A stretch of DNA of 64,000 bases, from positions 9,460,501 to 9,524,500 of the forward strand of contig CM028926.1 of NCBI GenBank assembly GCA_016801845.1, in the 5' to 3' direction. The notes beneath the pieces are model-generated. The model made no database searches. It was given only the letters and a program-made list of their open reading frames with translations, and was not told the origin of the DNA. Of this stretch, positions 37,567-50,223 are shown piece after piece. The position numbers were made by a program, and so were the translations under genes. Position 1 is the stretch's first letter. The number at the start of each line of letters is the position of its first letter. Source of the DNA: Polydactylus sextarius. Taxonomy: Eukaryota > Chordata > Actinopteri > Polynemidae.

Positions 37567-40500
37567 TTAGATTCAGGTGTCTTACGCTAGCAGCAGCAGC
37601 TAATGCAGCGTCAATCAGAGGAGAGTACGGTCAATGCAGGACCACTTCTCTTCAGTCCCACCCCACGTCCCTCATGATGCTGTTTTGTTTTTGTGTTTCT
37701 TTTTTTTCCTATAAATTTTCATCTTTGGGACCAATAGATCATTTGACTTCTTACTGCTCCCTCTGGAGCCACAAAAAGACTTTATAGCAGTTTTGCAGTA
37801 GAACTCCCCAAGACCAGTAAACAGACTTTGATGTGTAAAATTAGGTGGAGATGGGTCAGGTTTTGGGAGAAAAATAAAAAAAAGGATACTGTCTCCAGTG
37901 GCAAAGTCAGAAGTTTTGTATGCCCAAAACATCCACCACAGAAACTACTGCATCCGCCTCACAGAAGCAGGAAAAACACAGTGATGCACATGTGATGCAC
38001 ACTGGTCATCAGCAGGAATTTGTGTAGAAAATCCTGCAGTCTGATACAACAAGACCACAAACTCACCTCTGAAATACCTGAACCTTCACACAAAACTGTC
38101 ACAGAGGCTGAATACTCTGAGCCTCTTGTGTTGGATTGTATAAAAATGAACATGCTTTCTGCTACTTCAACCACCTCGGGAAAAAAATAAATAAATAAAT
38201 AAGATTGCTAACAAGCTCCCTGGTTACAAGACAGGGTGGCATAGCAACAAGTGAAGCTAAGTGTGAGCATGTTATATGGGAATTATCAGCGCACCTGCAG
38301 CTTGTGTGTGACCAATTACACCACTGGGCAGCGAGTGTGTACAGAGGGTTAAGTGAAAGACAAGACAGTGACCAGGACAGTGTTACTGGATACTGAGGTG
38401 AATTTTTTTTTACATTTCTTTCTTTCTGTTGAGGTTTAAATTAACTCGGAAAAACATATCAGTTGTGACAAGTGTTTAGAAGAAAAAGCATCAATGATAT
38501 TATCTCATTATTTTATCCAATAAGTTGAATGAAGCAATTTCTATGACCCTAAGGACGAGCATATTAAATGCATCGTGTGTGTGTGTGTGTGTGTGTGTTC
38601 ATGCATCAGTTTGTTGTTTACTAAAACTTATCAACTCCTATTGTGTTTAGCTGCACAGAAGAGAAAAAAAGAAACTGTAATCGACTGATTTTCTGCTTTT
38701 TTTCCCAAATAGAAACTAATTCTGCGTGACACTTTCTTTCTTCATTTTCTTCACACTGACCAAAACCATGATATATTTCTTTTATTTGCCTCTTGCTCTG
38801 CATCAAACTCAGTCTCCACAGTGAAGCCTGTTTCCTTTTCCTCTTCACGTATCGCTGGGAGAACATTTCTTTTCTAAAGTTTATTGATGCTGTGACCGAT
38901 TCAAATGATTTAGATAGTGTCTCTATTGTCTGGCTCTGACAAGTCAAATAATGAATAAGAGGTAACATTTTTTAGGCCTGGAGGGAAAGTAACACAGAGT
39001 TTCAGTTTCACATCGGTGCAGCGAAGTCTCATCAGCGGCAAATTAAAGTTACTCCTGAGGATCACACGCAAACAGTTTGTAATAAAAACCAATGAGGAAC
39101 TTTGAGGCATAAACTGGTTTGATCATATCATATAACAACTTAAAGGCGTCCGAGTATCAAACGTATAAAGATCAAAACAAAACTCTGCAGCTTTTATGAA
39201 CCTGCTAATATTAGTGGCGACTAATGTAGCATCATGTTCAGGTGAGCGATGATTAATGAGGCTACGTTTTAATATAACTGAATTAATTCAAATTGATTTT
39301 CCAAACATTGCACATTTCTTTGTCGCTATTTTTCCGTTAATTACTTAGCCACATGCGTGTTAAAAACACATACAATGTTTTTAATTCTCTGGGCTAATGA
39401 GGTGATTATTGCGCGCAGCAGAGAAGAAAGGAACAAACAAGCTAAGAAAAATGCTGATCCGCCCAGTTACCACCAACATTCGTGTCTCCGGGTCGTCCAT
39501 CCATCCATCTGTCGGCCCCATTGTCAGTAGTTGAGTGCTGCTGCCTCACTCATAAGGTCTTTAAACCAGCTTATTAAGCTCCGTGGTTTCATATCAAATC
39601 AAATCAAATATCTTGCGAGCGCAACTTCACCTATGATTAAAATTCTGTAAATCATCTTAAATACGACTAATTCCAAGGAGCGGCAACGCAAACAGACGCA
39701 ACAGAGAGAGAGAGTAACAGCAGAGGAGGAAGGAGTGAGGGAGGAGATGGAAAATAAATGTGAGCAAATCACACAAGTCGCTGATTACGCTGCAGTAAAT
39801 CATAAATAGCAACAGCTCACTGATTGATGTGTGTCTACTGCTGCTGCAGCCGGTGGCATCAAGTCGTGTTGCTGTGTGACTGGGCCCATATGGAATAATG
39901 ATCAGCAGCCACTATGTGATGTATATGTATTTAATGATTTGTTTATAAAAGCTAATGCTGGTCTGTGTATAGAGTAAACTGATGAATAAGATATTTAATG
40001 ATCAGAGCATTTTTAAAAAACACGCAATTCTATTTTTACTGCAACAGAGAAGTTTTATTTTGGCGGTATCCGAGAGGAACTGCAGTTTCTTGTTGTGGTT
40101 AATGTATACAACAGTGAGTCACATCTTACATCTTATATTAATGTTGCTCCGAAACAACTCGAAGGTGCAGCAGTTATCACAACATCATCCTATTGGCTTC
40201 AGGAGACGAAGCTTCATATGAAAAGAATCGGTTTCTCTCCAGCATCGACGGAGGCTCCAAATGCTTCATGAAATGTAAAACCTCTTTTCATCATGTTAAT
40301 GACTCTTGAAGTAAAAATTTACAGCTCAGCCTTTTGTAATATAAAAGCTCATATAGCTTTGTTCGGCTTTTTAAAATCTCTTTGTTCTTTGTTTTTAATG
40401 CATTTGACTGTGTTATAAAATGTGGGAGCTACCGAACTGTTTCTCCTTCTTCTTCTTTTTCTATTTATATAGAAAAAGGCTATGAGTTTATTTGCTGTGA

Positions 40501-43239
40501 GCTCTGATAAACAGATATTTCCATGTTTCACCCACACTCATACGTTTCCTCTGCTTAAGACTGTCAGTCAACAGCAGAGCCTCAGACACGAGGGCGGAGA
40601 GAAATGACACTTCAGGAGTTTCTGATCAGACCAGTTGCCACAGGGATTTTCTGTGACAGGGGCGGGGAGAGAAATAGCTTCAACAGAAAAGCCAGAGAAA
40701 CTAATTTACACGCGATCAAAAGCGTGAGAAGAGCATCTCTGTGGAGAAACGATAAGCCGTCCGAGGCCGCTGCCTCGAGTCTCAGCCAACCTGGACGTTT
40801 CCTCCGACCACCTGTGTCTGTTATTGTCCTCCAGTCGAAGCGCGGGGACGTTTTTGTTTTTTTTTTTGTTTTTTTTCTAAAACACCAGAGCTGCTGATGA
40901 ATGGAGAGGAGGCAGATAAACACAACACAGCTAGAGATAAGAGGAGCGAGAGGAGAGCAGAGACTCATTTTCATACATTACACTTCAAGAGGCTGACACT
41001 ACGTGTGTCTGTGTGTGTGTGTGTAGAGTTATATTTATTGCTGTTATTATCGGCGCAGCGTGACTCTGACCTTTGACCTCTCTCATTCGATCTGTTGCAG
41101 ATGAAGATGTTTTAAGCTACTTCACCTCTTCAACTCGACACATTAGAGGAAGCTCCTATTAACGCTGTTGGCTTAAAGCCGACGATGATAATGTGAATTT
41201 TAACAACCTCTGTGCATCTCATTAATTTTTTTGTGTTATTTATTTTATTTTAGAGGTTATGAAACGAGTTTGTTCTGCTCGTTCACACGTTGCCATCTTC
41301 ATCATCAGCTACACTCATTTGTCTTAGTTGGTTTTTTTTAAGTATAGCAGTCGATTTGTGCAGTTTACATTATCTAAATGTCACTCTGACTGATAAAGAG
41401 GCAATTTCTTTATCATTTTTCTGCAGTGAGTGACTGGCAGGTTTTGTAGCAGCTTCAGGGAGTCGACATACAGAAAAACAAATGCCAGGAAAAATAAAAA
41501 ATGCAATTGTCCATTGCTCATTGTGCTGCACCAACTGCTGACATTGAGTCCTGGAGAGACACACAGAGATAGAGAGAAGAACATTAAAAAAAAAAGCTGA
41601 CGAAGATCAGATAAAACCGTCTCCTTAACTCTGTCTGTTCTTGTGTCACTCATCGTTTTTTTGTTGTTTTTTTTTCCCTCCTCTCAGCGCTCTGAAGTCC
41701 AATCTCAGCCACCTTGTGTAAACTCTGCAGGAGTTCTGTCTGACAATTCAACAAAATAAAAAAAAAGCTTTTATCAAAGTCAAATTTGGATGTTTTCATC
41801 TGAAGGTGACACAAAAAAAGAGAGAGGTTTTCATCCAAATATGCAAAAACATGAAAAATCAGGTTCTTATCGGGAAAGAATAAACAAACAAACAAACAAA
41901 CAAACAAGCTCAAATAATTCAAATATTATTTACGCAGACTCACAGTTTATAAAGACATATGTCAGCCATTCACTGTGACTTTATCAGCTTAATTAAGCCG
42001 CTAATAAACATTTCACAGCAGAGAACCACTTTCACAGCTGCACTGTGTTTCTGTTAAGCTAAAAAGCTCATGAAAGAAAGAACTGTGTCATTAAGACAAA
42101 TATACTATCACCCAACTGCCTATAATTTGTATTATTAAAACCCAGTCACGGTGCCGTTGTTTCTACACCTTATTTAGTTACGTAATGTTGTTTCATTCAA
42201 TTTAATCTTCTCCTGAAATGTGCTTATTAATGATTTAAGGTGGAATCGGTTGTAAGTTGAGGATGATGGGATGTTGACGTGGTTTTCAGCCCCGGAGGTT
42301 TAACCTGCTCATGAAAAATCCAGGTGATGAGAAACGCTGACTCTCTCTCTGTCTTCGTAGCTCTTCTAGTAGCTGTGGTCAAGGTGCCTTCATGCCAAAA
42401 ACATCAGGTCTCTGAGGTGCATGAGTGAAGAGCAGCTGGACAGACAGAGACTGACGGTTACGACAAAAACAAAAACAAGGAGCTCTGAGAGACAGTGTTT
42501 GTGCTAAGCTAACTGGAAGCTAATATAATCATCCCATTAATCATTCTTATATTTGAAAAGAGATGCTCAAGCAAAAACAAGAAAAAAACAAACTCACTTT
42601 GTTTGCTTTGCATTATTTTTAATTAAATGCTTAAGTAACTCATTTTGTCTTGTCATACAAGCTCATAAAATGTCTCATTCTGATGTTTTTTACCCTCCTA
42701 AGGCCTTGTTTGTCTTGTTAAAATAATAACTCACTAGACCAGAGTTGAACAACGCTTTTATTTATGTATTTATTTATTTGTTTTCTTGCTGTGGAAAGGG
42801 AAATATGTCCACGCACAACATCCCCACTGTGTCCTACTGTGCAGAAAAAAAAGAAAAAAAACAGATCCGGTTTTAATGTTTTGCTGCTGAAGCAGAAAGG
42901 AAGGACTGTGGTAAATTAATGGGCGGCGGATGTTGGCGGCGCTGGTTAGATGATTGGCTCGGGTCAGAGGGAGGTGGCGACTCTGGTCACGCTGCGGCTT
43001 CACGGCGTGACACGCTCGGGTCAGACGCTGGAAGGTCGTGTGAGTTAATCGACGAGCTGACTGGAGCTGAGGTTTATCCGATCGATAAACAAAGTCAGCT
43101 GATCTGAGGAGGAGAAGCGAGGCACAGTGATGCTACGCTACACTGCTTATAGCTCACACTCCCTTAAATGAATGTGGATGTGAGTGTCATGATGGAGATA
43201 TAGAGTCGTTACTATCTGCGAAGGCTCTTCCACTTTTTC
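37567..43239. other. Intergenic, no gene seen
   Basis: Mixed AT-rich DNA with (GT)n at 38,574-38,598, a CT/CTT-rich patch near 40,440-40,460, (GT)n near 41,005-41,023 and (AAAC)n at 41,882-41,907. Several open frames overlap on both strands (40,604-40,974, 41,370-41,653) without coding features. Two copies of gctcgggtcaga lie at about 42,957 and 43,014. Confidence 0.5.
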
Positions 43240-43398
43240 ACTCAGTGGATCAGTAAAGCAGGTTCTCCACTAATCAGATGGTCAGTGGTTCGATTCCCTG
43301 CTCCTCCAGTCTGAATGTCAAAGTGTCCTTGTGCAACATAGTAAAACAGACACTGCTGCCACTGCTCCATTGGTTTTGGATAAAAGTGTCTGGTTAAA
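43240..43398 (+). mobile_element. tRNA-derived SINE
   Basis: Starts ctcagtggatcagtaaagca (A-box-like), has tcagtggttcgattccctg (B-box ggttcgattcc) at about 43,284-43,302, then the body words ctcctccagtctgaatgtca and aagtgtccttgtgcaacata, and ends tggataaaagtgtctgg. These match, with decay, a SINE type widespread in teleosts whose body reads TCGAAGTGTCCTTGGGCAA and whose end reads GGATAAAAGCGTCTGCTAAA. It is not a functional tRNA gene. Confidence 0.75.
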
Positions 43399-45339
43399 GG
43401 TGAACCGTGCAAGTCTGGTCGCTCCATCTTCAGTCTCAGGGTAAGGCTGAGTTCAAGATGCACGATGCGTAGTGAAATCTTTAGTTCAACAGAAACAGAG
43501 ACGCTGAACGTCCTGTTGCATGATGCAAACCTTACGACTACTTTGGGTAACTCCTTCAACACGCCTACCACACTGGTGAAAACCTTGAGAGACTGGTGCA
43601 AATCGTTGCACAACATTGTGCCGCTGACCTTCGTGAACCCAACATCTCCAGGTCACAGTCATTTACGACTACGATGCTGCTACATTAATTTAAAAATCTT
43701 TCATAGTTCACCTTTAAAATGTAAATGTGAATGTAGCCGATAGCGTCAGGTCCGGCTGCAGCACCAACAGATGTCGAATGTTCAGACTTTATTATTCTCT
43801 GTCATTGTGATTATTTTTTGGTGAAAGACGACTCGGCTCCCATCCCTTAACTTATTGTCCCTTGATCAGAGCTGTCTGCAAGGGGCCATTAACAAACCAG
43901 GACCACACAGCAGGAGCTCTCAGGTTGTGTTCAGGCCTGTTAGAGAGAAACACTTTCATGTCGGCATCTCGGTGTGAACGAATCAGACTTTTATGGGCAA
44001 CGGGATTTTCAATAAAGCATAAGGTGTCGGATAATGTCAGTAGCAGCTGGAGTTCTGTGATGGCTGCAGCTGTTAGCAGAAATTGCGAAGCAACTTTGTG
44101 ATTTTTTTATTATTATTATTATTATTATTTTTTACTTTATTTTTCGTGTTATCACCAAACACGAAAGCCATCATGTTGGCAATAAAATCACAGAGTCACT
44201 TCACATATTCATTGAAAAACAGGTTTTCTTCGAGGGTATTTGAAAGTCAACTTGTTGTGGCACATCGACACCGTGAAAAGTTATTATGCTATTTACTGTC
44301 AAAATAATATCATCACCACAACGACATAACATGACAGACTGGTGTAAAAACAAACTTGTCGCTGCATTTAAACAAACACTCGACCACGTCAGTAGAAAAC
44401 GTATTTAAACGGCACCATGTCTCATCTTTTTGTTTCACTGTTCCTGAATGAAGTCAAACACTCCCTGGGCATTTTGTCAGGGACACCTGTATGTCTGCTT
44501 ATGTGTGCAATCATGTAATTAGACAATCCTCAGAACAAACATCAGGATAAAGTGTGATCTCAGTGACTTTGCATGTCTGTCAATGCCAGATGTCTCTGAA
44601 ACAGCTGATCCCCTGAGATTTTCACAAGCACTCTGACAGTTTTGCAAAAAAGAAAGCGATGCTGCACCCAGTATTAGTTCACTATTCATAACAATTAAGT
44701 GCCTGGCGAGCTTAAATTTATTTATTTTGGTTTAAGCTCTATTCAGCTTTCTGTCCCTCTCATTTTGTATGAGAAATAACTTATGATGATGATAAAGTTT
44801 TTTTTATATATATATGTAGAATATAACAGCACTGCAGTGTAACATCATGTTATGACTTGTGGTGCCTTTTAGAGCTGCCAGTATCTACTTTCCTTGTAAA
44901 AAAAAAAAAAAAAAAAAAATGGCAGTGCTGCTCTGAGCTCTTTCCCCCTGCAAGCTATCAGCTGTAAGAGTTTGGCTTTTGTGTGCATGAAATCCAATTC
45001 TACGGGAGCAGATGACTCAGAGAAAATTTGAAAAGATTGTGATTATATTGATTTTGATGCCCCCCCCCCCATCCACTCCTTCCAACCTCCAAATCCCTCC
45101 CCTTGCTCTACATCACAGTAGTATAAGTCCCACAGACATCCCTGTCTTTTCTGATTGGACACAAGACTCTTTTTTTTCTCCATATGGCCAGAAAGAGACA
45201 GTGTCAAAATAACAAGTCAGGAATAATGAGAGAGGTAACAGCACAGGAGGGAACAAGTGACATTAGGTAACTGGGGTGTCACAGTTTGCAGGGTGGAAAA
45301 GCACAAAAAATCTTAGGCTAAAATAGGAAAAAAAGATGG
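43399..45339. other. Intergenic, no gene seen
   Basis: No supported exon. Holds (ATT)n at about 44,108-44,130, a 21-base A run at about 44,899-44,920 and a short C run near 45,060. Confidence 0.5.
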
Positions 45340-45757
45340 TTCGTCTTGTATTTGGTGTCCAGAGACCTGGGGGGTCTAAACCAACAGGTGGCTTCTTTTT
45401 CTCCTCTTCTCTTCCTAACAGTTTGTAGCCACAATGCTAATGCTGATGCTCGTGCACGTTAAACACTGCTGCCTGGTTAACCGAGTGGTCATGGCGCTGC
45501 TCGTTGGTGTATTTACGCCGTGCAGCTGCTCACCAGTTCAGATCCCGACCTAAACAAGATTTCCTGCATGTGCTCTTCTCCAATTCCTGCCTCTTGACGC
45601 TGTTTCTATCATTAAGGACAAAAATCCCAAACAAATAGTGAGAAAAAAAGACAAAAACCCACTTCTAGAGGATGCACGATTGCTACTACTCATACAGGTT
45701 TTGTGCTCGTTCACTAATTTCTCTAAAAATGGGTCTTTTATTCGGGCCAATGCGGTA
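45340..45757 (+). mobile_element. Composite repeat copy 2: tRNA-derived SINE in a DNA-transposon-like frame
   Basis: Same order and orientation as 24116-24573: ttcgtcttgtatttggtg and tccagagacctggggggtct, then a tRNA-like head (taaccgagtggtcatggcgc; cagttcagatccc) at 45,471-45,550, then a C/T-rich body with cattaaggaca, and at the right tattcgggccaatgcggta. Retention of the same non-SINE flanks in both copies suggests the composite spread as one unit. Confidence 0.6.
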
Positions 45758-46177
45758 AATTAAACACCATCAGTGTCTTGTTGTCAGTCAAACAATGACT
45801 GTGAGACATTAGATTGACAGGTGGCAGTTTTAAATCTTATATTCTCTATTTTATTTTCCCTTTCTGACTGACACTCAAGTCAGCACTTATTATGCACAAT
45901 GTGGCTTGAATTCCACCACACTTCTTGTACCTCCTTGTCCATCACTCTAAACTTAGCTGTCATTGAAAATAAGTTAGTAATGGGCCGACACCGGGATAAT
46001 TGGCTCAATTTATTGACTCAATTAATCTGGCTCATGATGAATTAAGTTTCCTAAAAGCTCCTGGTGATAAGTGGCCCAACCGAGCAGTGACTGCCAAAGA
46101 GGACTCTTTGTCAAAAATGTCACCCATATGAACACCCATATGAACAGTGTCCTGTATGAGCCCATTTAACTGTCATC

Positions 46178-46211
<34 letters not shown>

Positions 46212-46520
46212 GTCACAATATTGACTTAATGTATGTTAATGATTGAGAAACTTGACCTCACATAAAACAAAATAATGGAGCTTTAAAAAAAAATGAACTG
46301 ATTATATTTTGGCTTGTTTATGGGTGTGATATGTTAGAAAAACCTTAAGGGAATCCCTTCAGGTCTCTTTTTATTAAATCATTACACCTCAGCCATTAAA
46401 CGTGACATTTGGTCAAGTATTTAATCAGGTCTTTAGGGTAAATATAATAAGAAATAAAGGAAAATACAACAAACAAATTATAACAAGAAGACACCAGTGG
46501 TCTGTGTGATGTAGCAGCGC
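45758..46520. other. Intergenic, no gene seen
   Basis: Repeat-poor apart from a short (CA)(TA) tract at 46,182-46,210. Balanced composition around 45,960-46,090 with several ATTA/caatta words; function unknown. Confidence 0.4.
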
Positions 46521-46665
46521 TTTGTGCTAAAGGCTAACATCTGGATACTAACATGCTCACAGGGACCATGTTTGGCAGGTGTAATGTTTACCTTGTTAAC
46601 CATCTTAGCATAATGTATTAGCATGCTAACGTTACAGCTAATGCCATCAGTTTTATTTTGTGACA
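46521..46665. repeat. Old interspersed teleost repeat ('agcatgctaac')
   Basis: Words such as ctaacatgctcacaggga, ggcaggtgtaatgtttacct, ccatcttagcataatg, ttagcatgctaacgttacag and gctaatgccatcagtttt follow the order of a dispersed repeat common in fish genomes, known to me by pattern only. Class uncertain. Confidence 0.5.
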
Positions 46666-49189
46666 GCAGCATTATTATCTGAAATCCAGAAACGTCTTTT
46701 AACATTTTTATCGACCGTCAAACAGACACATCTACATTCATATCCGTGTCAAATGATAAAAAAAAACAAAGGAAATAATAATCTTTCTCTGTAATTCAAC
46801 TGAAGACCATAAAATAAATATATTTCATCTGACCCATTGATGATATTTCAACATCGGGCTAGCAGAAGCCTGCCGTATTGATTGGGTATTTCCCTTGAGA
46901 ACAAGTTAATGCAGGATGACTGTTGTAATGTCAGTGGTGCACAGACTTGAGTGCTGAAATTCTCCTCAACTCCTCACCTCTATCGACCCTGTTCCTTGAA
47001 CTGTGGAAGAAAAAAAAAATGCATCCATATGTTCTGTCAGAGCATGAGGGGAGTTGAAGCAGCCAGCGTATATGACACAACACTATATATCTCCTGTAAC
47101 ACGCAGCAGAGGTGGCACAGCATATAACAATGTGTACACAGCAGCAGAATAAATAATCCGAGCTTTACGGCTGCTGCTCCTGTCTTAAGATGCACCTAGT
47201 TAGCTCCTCCTTGTTTTCATTCACGTCAGTCACTATTGGCAACAATAGAGCTGGAGCAGCATCGACTGGTCTCTGATGCAGCTCAGCCTGCAATTAAAAG
47301 CACGTTTTAGCAGGAGATAAGTAGGTTATATAAATGGAGAAGTGATCAGACGTGGATTTAGGAGATCTTTTGTAATTTGCTTAAAAAACAAAAATATGAC
47401 GTAGGAAGAAAATGTGCTGTGGCATCGCATTTGCTTTTAGCACCATCTTTAATTTTCAAGCAGCTGTAAATTGAAAGAGATGGACAGGAAACTATGAAGG
47501 ACAGGAAATTCAGCACTTGGCACAGTAATCATCGAGTCGCTGGTATTAATCAACATCTCTAACAAACACTGTGGAGACTGTGGATGTATTAGGTGATTTG
47601 TTTTTAGTGCATCATATCACATAATGCACTTTTAATAAAGTCTGGGACGTAAACAGGAGGAGGTTCTTGTTGCTGGCGAGGCCCCGAGCTGACAGATCTC
47701 AGTGTTAGAGAAAGTCAGAGGCACTAAATCATCTCAAATGTGCAGACTGTATAAATGCATTTTTAAAGCTTTTTTTTTTCCTTGCAGCCGGACACACAAT
47801 AGCTCATTTTGACGCCGTCGTCTGGGGGCACGTCAGCCGAGGGGGCCAGACAAATGTGGTTCACGGAGAGTTCTGTGTGTTTTCTCCTCCTCCTTCTTTG
47901 TGTCGCTAGTATCAGTGATGTTGGACAAATGTCTCATCTTTTCTACCCTTGAAGAAAAAACCGCAATGTATCAGCGGGTCCCAGCCACCGAGTGACTGCA
48001 GACTCTTTTTTTCAATAATATGCTTGTCAAGTGTATCTTCTCTCCTCCCTCCTCCATTTTTTTCTCTCTATTGTGGCTTGTAAACAAACAACACGCTTGT
48101 ATGAACGAATGCTCGGTGCTCCAGGTTAATGTACTTCATTAGAGGTTCAGTTTTGCACGTCTGACTTAATTTAACGGGGCCGGAAAGCCTTGGGACAATT
48201 CTTCTGACATTTTAAGAATGCCAGGCCCGGCGTTTGGAAACGCATGTTTATGTGAAACCGCGGAGAGAAAGACAAAGAGAGAGGCTACGGCTTATTCTGC
48301 CTGTTAATGATGGTTAGGAGCCTAAGGAGACAGGATGCAGACAGACCCAAGGAGAACACAGCTGGAGTAGCGGGGGGAGGTGCGGGGATTGCAAGGTAAT
48401 GCACTGCCAGGAGGAGGGTCACAGCAGCACTCATTCATACACTACTCCCCTTTGGTTTCCCAGTTTCCACTCAATATAGTCATTTTTTTCTCTGCTTATC
48501 TATAAATGCAATACATTAAACATGGACAGGAACAGAAATGGATAGGATATGAAAAGAGAAAAGCTTTCATGTATCATGCTGCAGCATTGAATATGAATGT
48601 ACGGGCAAAAAAAAAAGATAAGGCAATGTGAATATTACATGATGTGTTTTTATGCTACTGAATTTTTATGAGTAACATTTAGCAGCTAAAGTATTGTGCT
48701 TGTTTGTTCGCAGAGAGATGTTGCTTTTCCATCTGATCCCTGAGATAAATTAACTCACATACGGTAACTTTCTAACTGATATATAACAAAGACTGACATC
48801 ATCATATCTGTCCGGGTATTACACAGTCTGAGGAACTGTGGAAAATTTCATTACCGGCACAAATGAACCAGACTCTGTGAAAAATGTGCAATAAAGACTT
48901 GTCACCGTTGCATTTGCTTTTAATGACCGTAGTGACCAGAAGGCAAGCAGAACGGACGGCAAACAACAAAACAACAGGTTCAGTTAATAAGAAGAAAAGG
49001 TCACAGTAAAGTGACAAATCTGTCTGGATAAAGATGCTAGAAGGGTTAGTTAATGACTTAAACACGGATTCTGTGCTATTAAAGAGAAACTGCTCATTAA
49101 GACAAATGAAAGAAAAGTTTTCAAACTAAACAACTTTCTTTTGGTTCTTTTTTATATTTCATTTTTTGGTAAAATACAGCTGTAAATAC
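46666..49189. other. Intergenic, repeat-poor stretch
   Basis: No coding exon. Long parts (about 47,000-48,350) lack recognisable repeats, have fairly balanced base composition and read like conserved noncoding DNA, but conservation cannot be judged from one sequence. Confidence 0.35.
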
Positions 49190-49400
49190 ACAGGTCAGCT
49201 GTGACATCATGGTCACTGACAGGTGAAACATTGATTATCTCATTACAATGGCACCTGTCAGTGGACGGGATATATTAGGCAGCAAGTGAACATTTTGTCC
49301 TCCAGGTTGATGTGTTTTAGCCGCAGGAGAAATGATCGGTGTAATTTGGACAACGGGAACAACTTTGACAAGAGATAAACTGTGACATCGAAGCATCAAC
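49190..49400 (+). mobile_element. Tc1-like transposon 5' fragment
   Basis: Contains aatggcacctgtcagtggac, gggatatattaggcagcaag and tgaacattttgtcctccagg, then ttgatgtgtt, a degraded start region and caactttgacaagagataaa. This matches the 5' region of a fish Tc1-like element that leads into a start such as MGK... with EFDKG. The remaining transposase gene is missing. Confidence 0.6.
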
Positions 49401-50089
49401 AACACGTGTCGTTGATGATCTCAGCGCCACCGTTCCTCCATGTTGTCATAATGTTAGTTGATAGTCTGATATCGAATAGAAATAATTCAATAAAAGCAAA
49501 CATGAGATGTAGAATTGAATTATCGTAGAGATTGAAGTGATGTGGAGGTGTTGACATCACTTTAACATGTTGGTGCTGGTCGGGATACTTGGAAGAAGAA
49601 GAAATATCCAGATTGGTCCAATTTTACAGAAACATGTGAAACTGATTTCATTGAACGCAGCTTGTAAAATCTCTGACCTGAAAGAAAACAGTGGATTATT
49701 TTTTTTATTGTAACTTGAAACGAGCCAAACATTTTATGACTGATTGTTACTATAACTGATGTAGACATTGCATTGCTGACTTTATATTTATATCCTATTA
49801 AAATACATCTTATCTTTATCTTGAACTGCAGTAAACCTCAAACTAGACGTTGGGACTATTTAACCTGTTGTGTTCACTTCATCTCTATTATTTGTTTGTT
49901 TCTAACTGTGTCAACTCTCAGGATGAGGTAACTTTCACATAAAAAAGCTGTTTCTTTGTTTCAAAGTCCGTCCATTTCACTTGGGGATTTGTATTTTTAT
50001 TTAGTTATTTTATTTTTATTCTTTTGGCGGAGTGAAATAATAAAGTTGCGCGTGGCGCTGTGAGGCCTCGTGCCCCAGGACTCGCCAGC
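49401..50089. other. Intergenic / possible promoter-upstream DNA
   Basis: AT-rich with no gene. Its 3' end (50,030-50,060) has gaaataataaagttgcgcgt, a TATA-like word about 30-60 bases upstream of the candidate first exon. Confidence 0.35.
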
Positions 50090-50223
50090 TGTGGAGGTAC
50101 CTTCCTGTCTTGTCGCCAGAAGCAGCAGCTCAGTCAAACATTTCACCACATTTCAGCACCAAACTGCTTCAGCTCCTGCAGCTTCACCGACTTTAACCGA
50201 GACTCTTCGCTTCTCTCCACTGA
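50090..50223 (+). promoter_or_regulatory. Candidate promoter/first noncoding exon of an unseen + strand gene
   Basis: A C-rich, ATG-free block with several CpG dinucleotides ends in CTGAG|gtaaaa, a good donor, and is followed by more CpG-containing sequence to about 50,310. A TATA-like aataataaag lies near 50,036. The absence of ATG, the composition change from the flanking AT-rich DNA, and the donor together fit a 5' UTR exon. No coding exon was found in the next 14 kb, so the gene is hypothetical. Confidence 0.28.

Noticed and set aside
40604..40974. Overlapping opposite-strand open frames as a gene pair
   Set aside because: Composition is driven by a T-rich run and short direct repeats (ggcggagagaaa / ggcggggagagaaa); no homology or splice sites.
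43242..43616. 124-codon minus-strand protein gene
   Set aside because: Much of the frame is the antisense of a tRNA-derived SINE.
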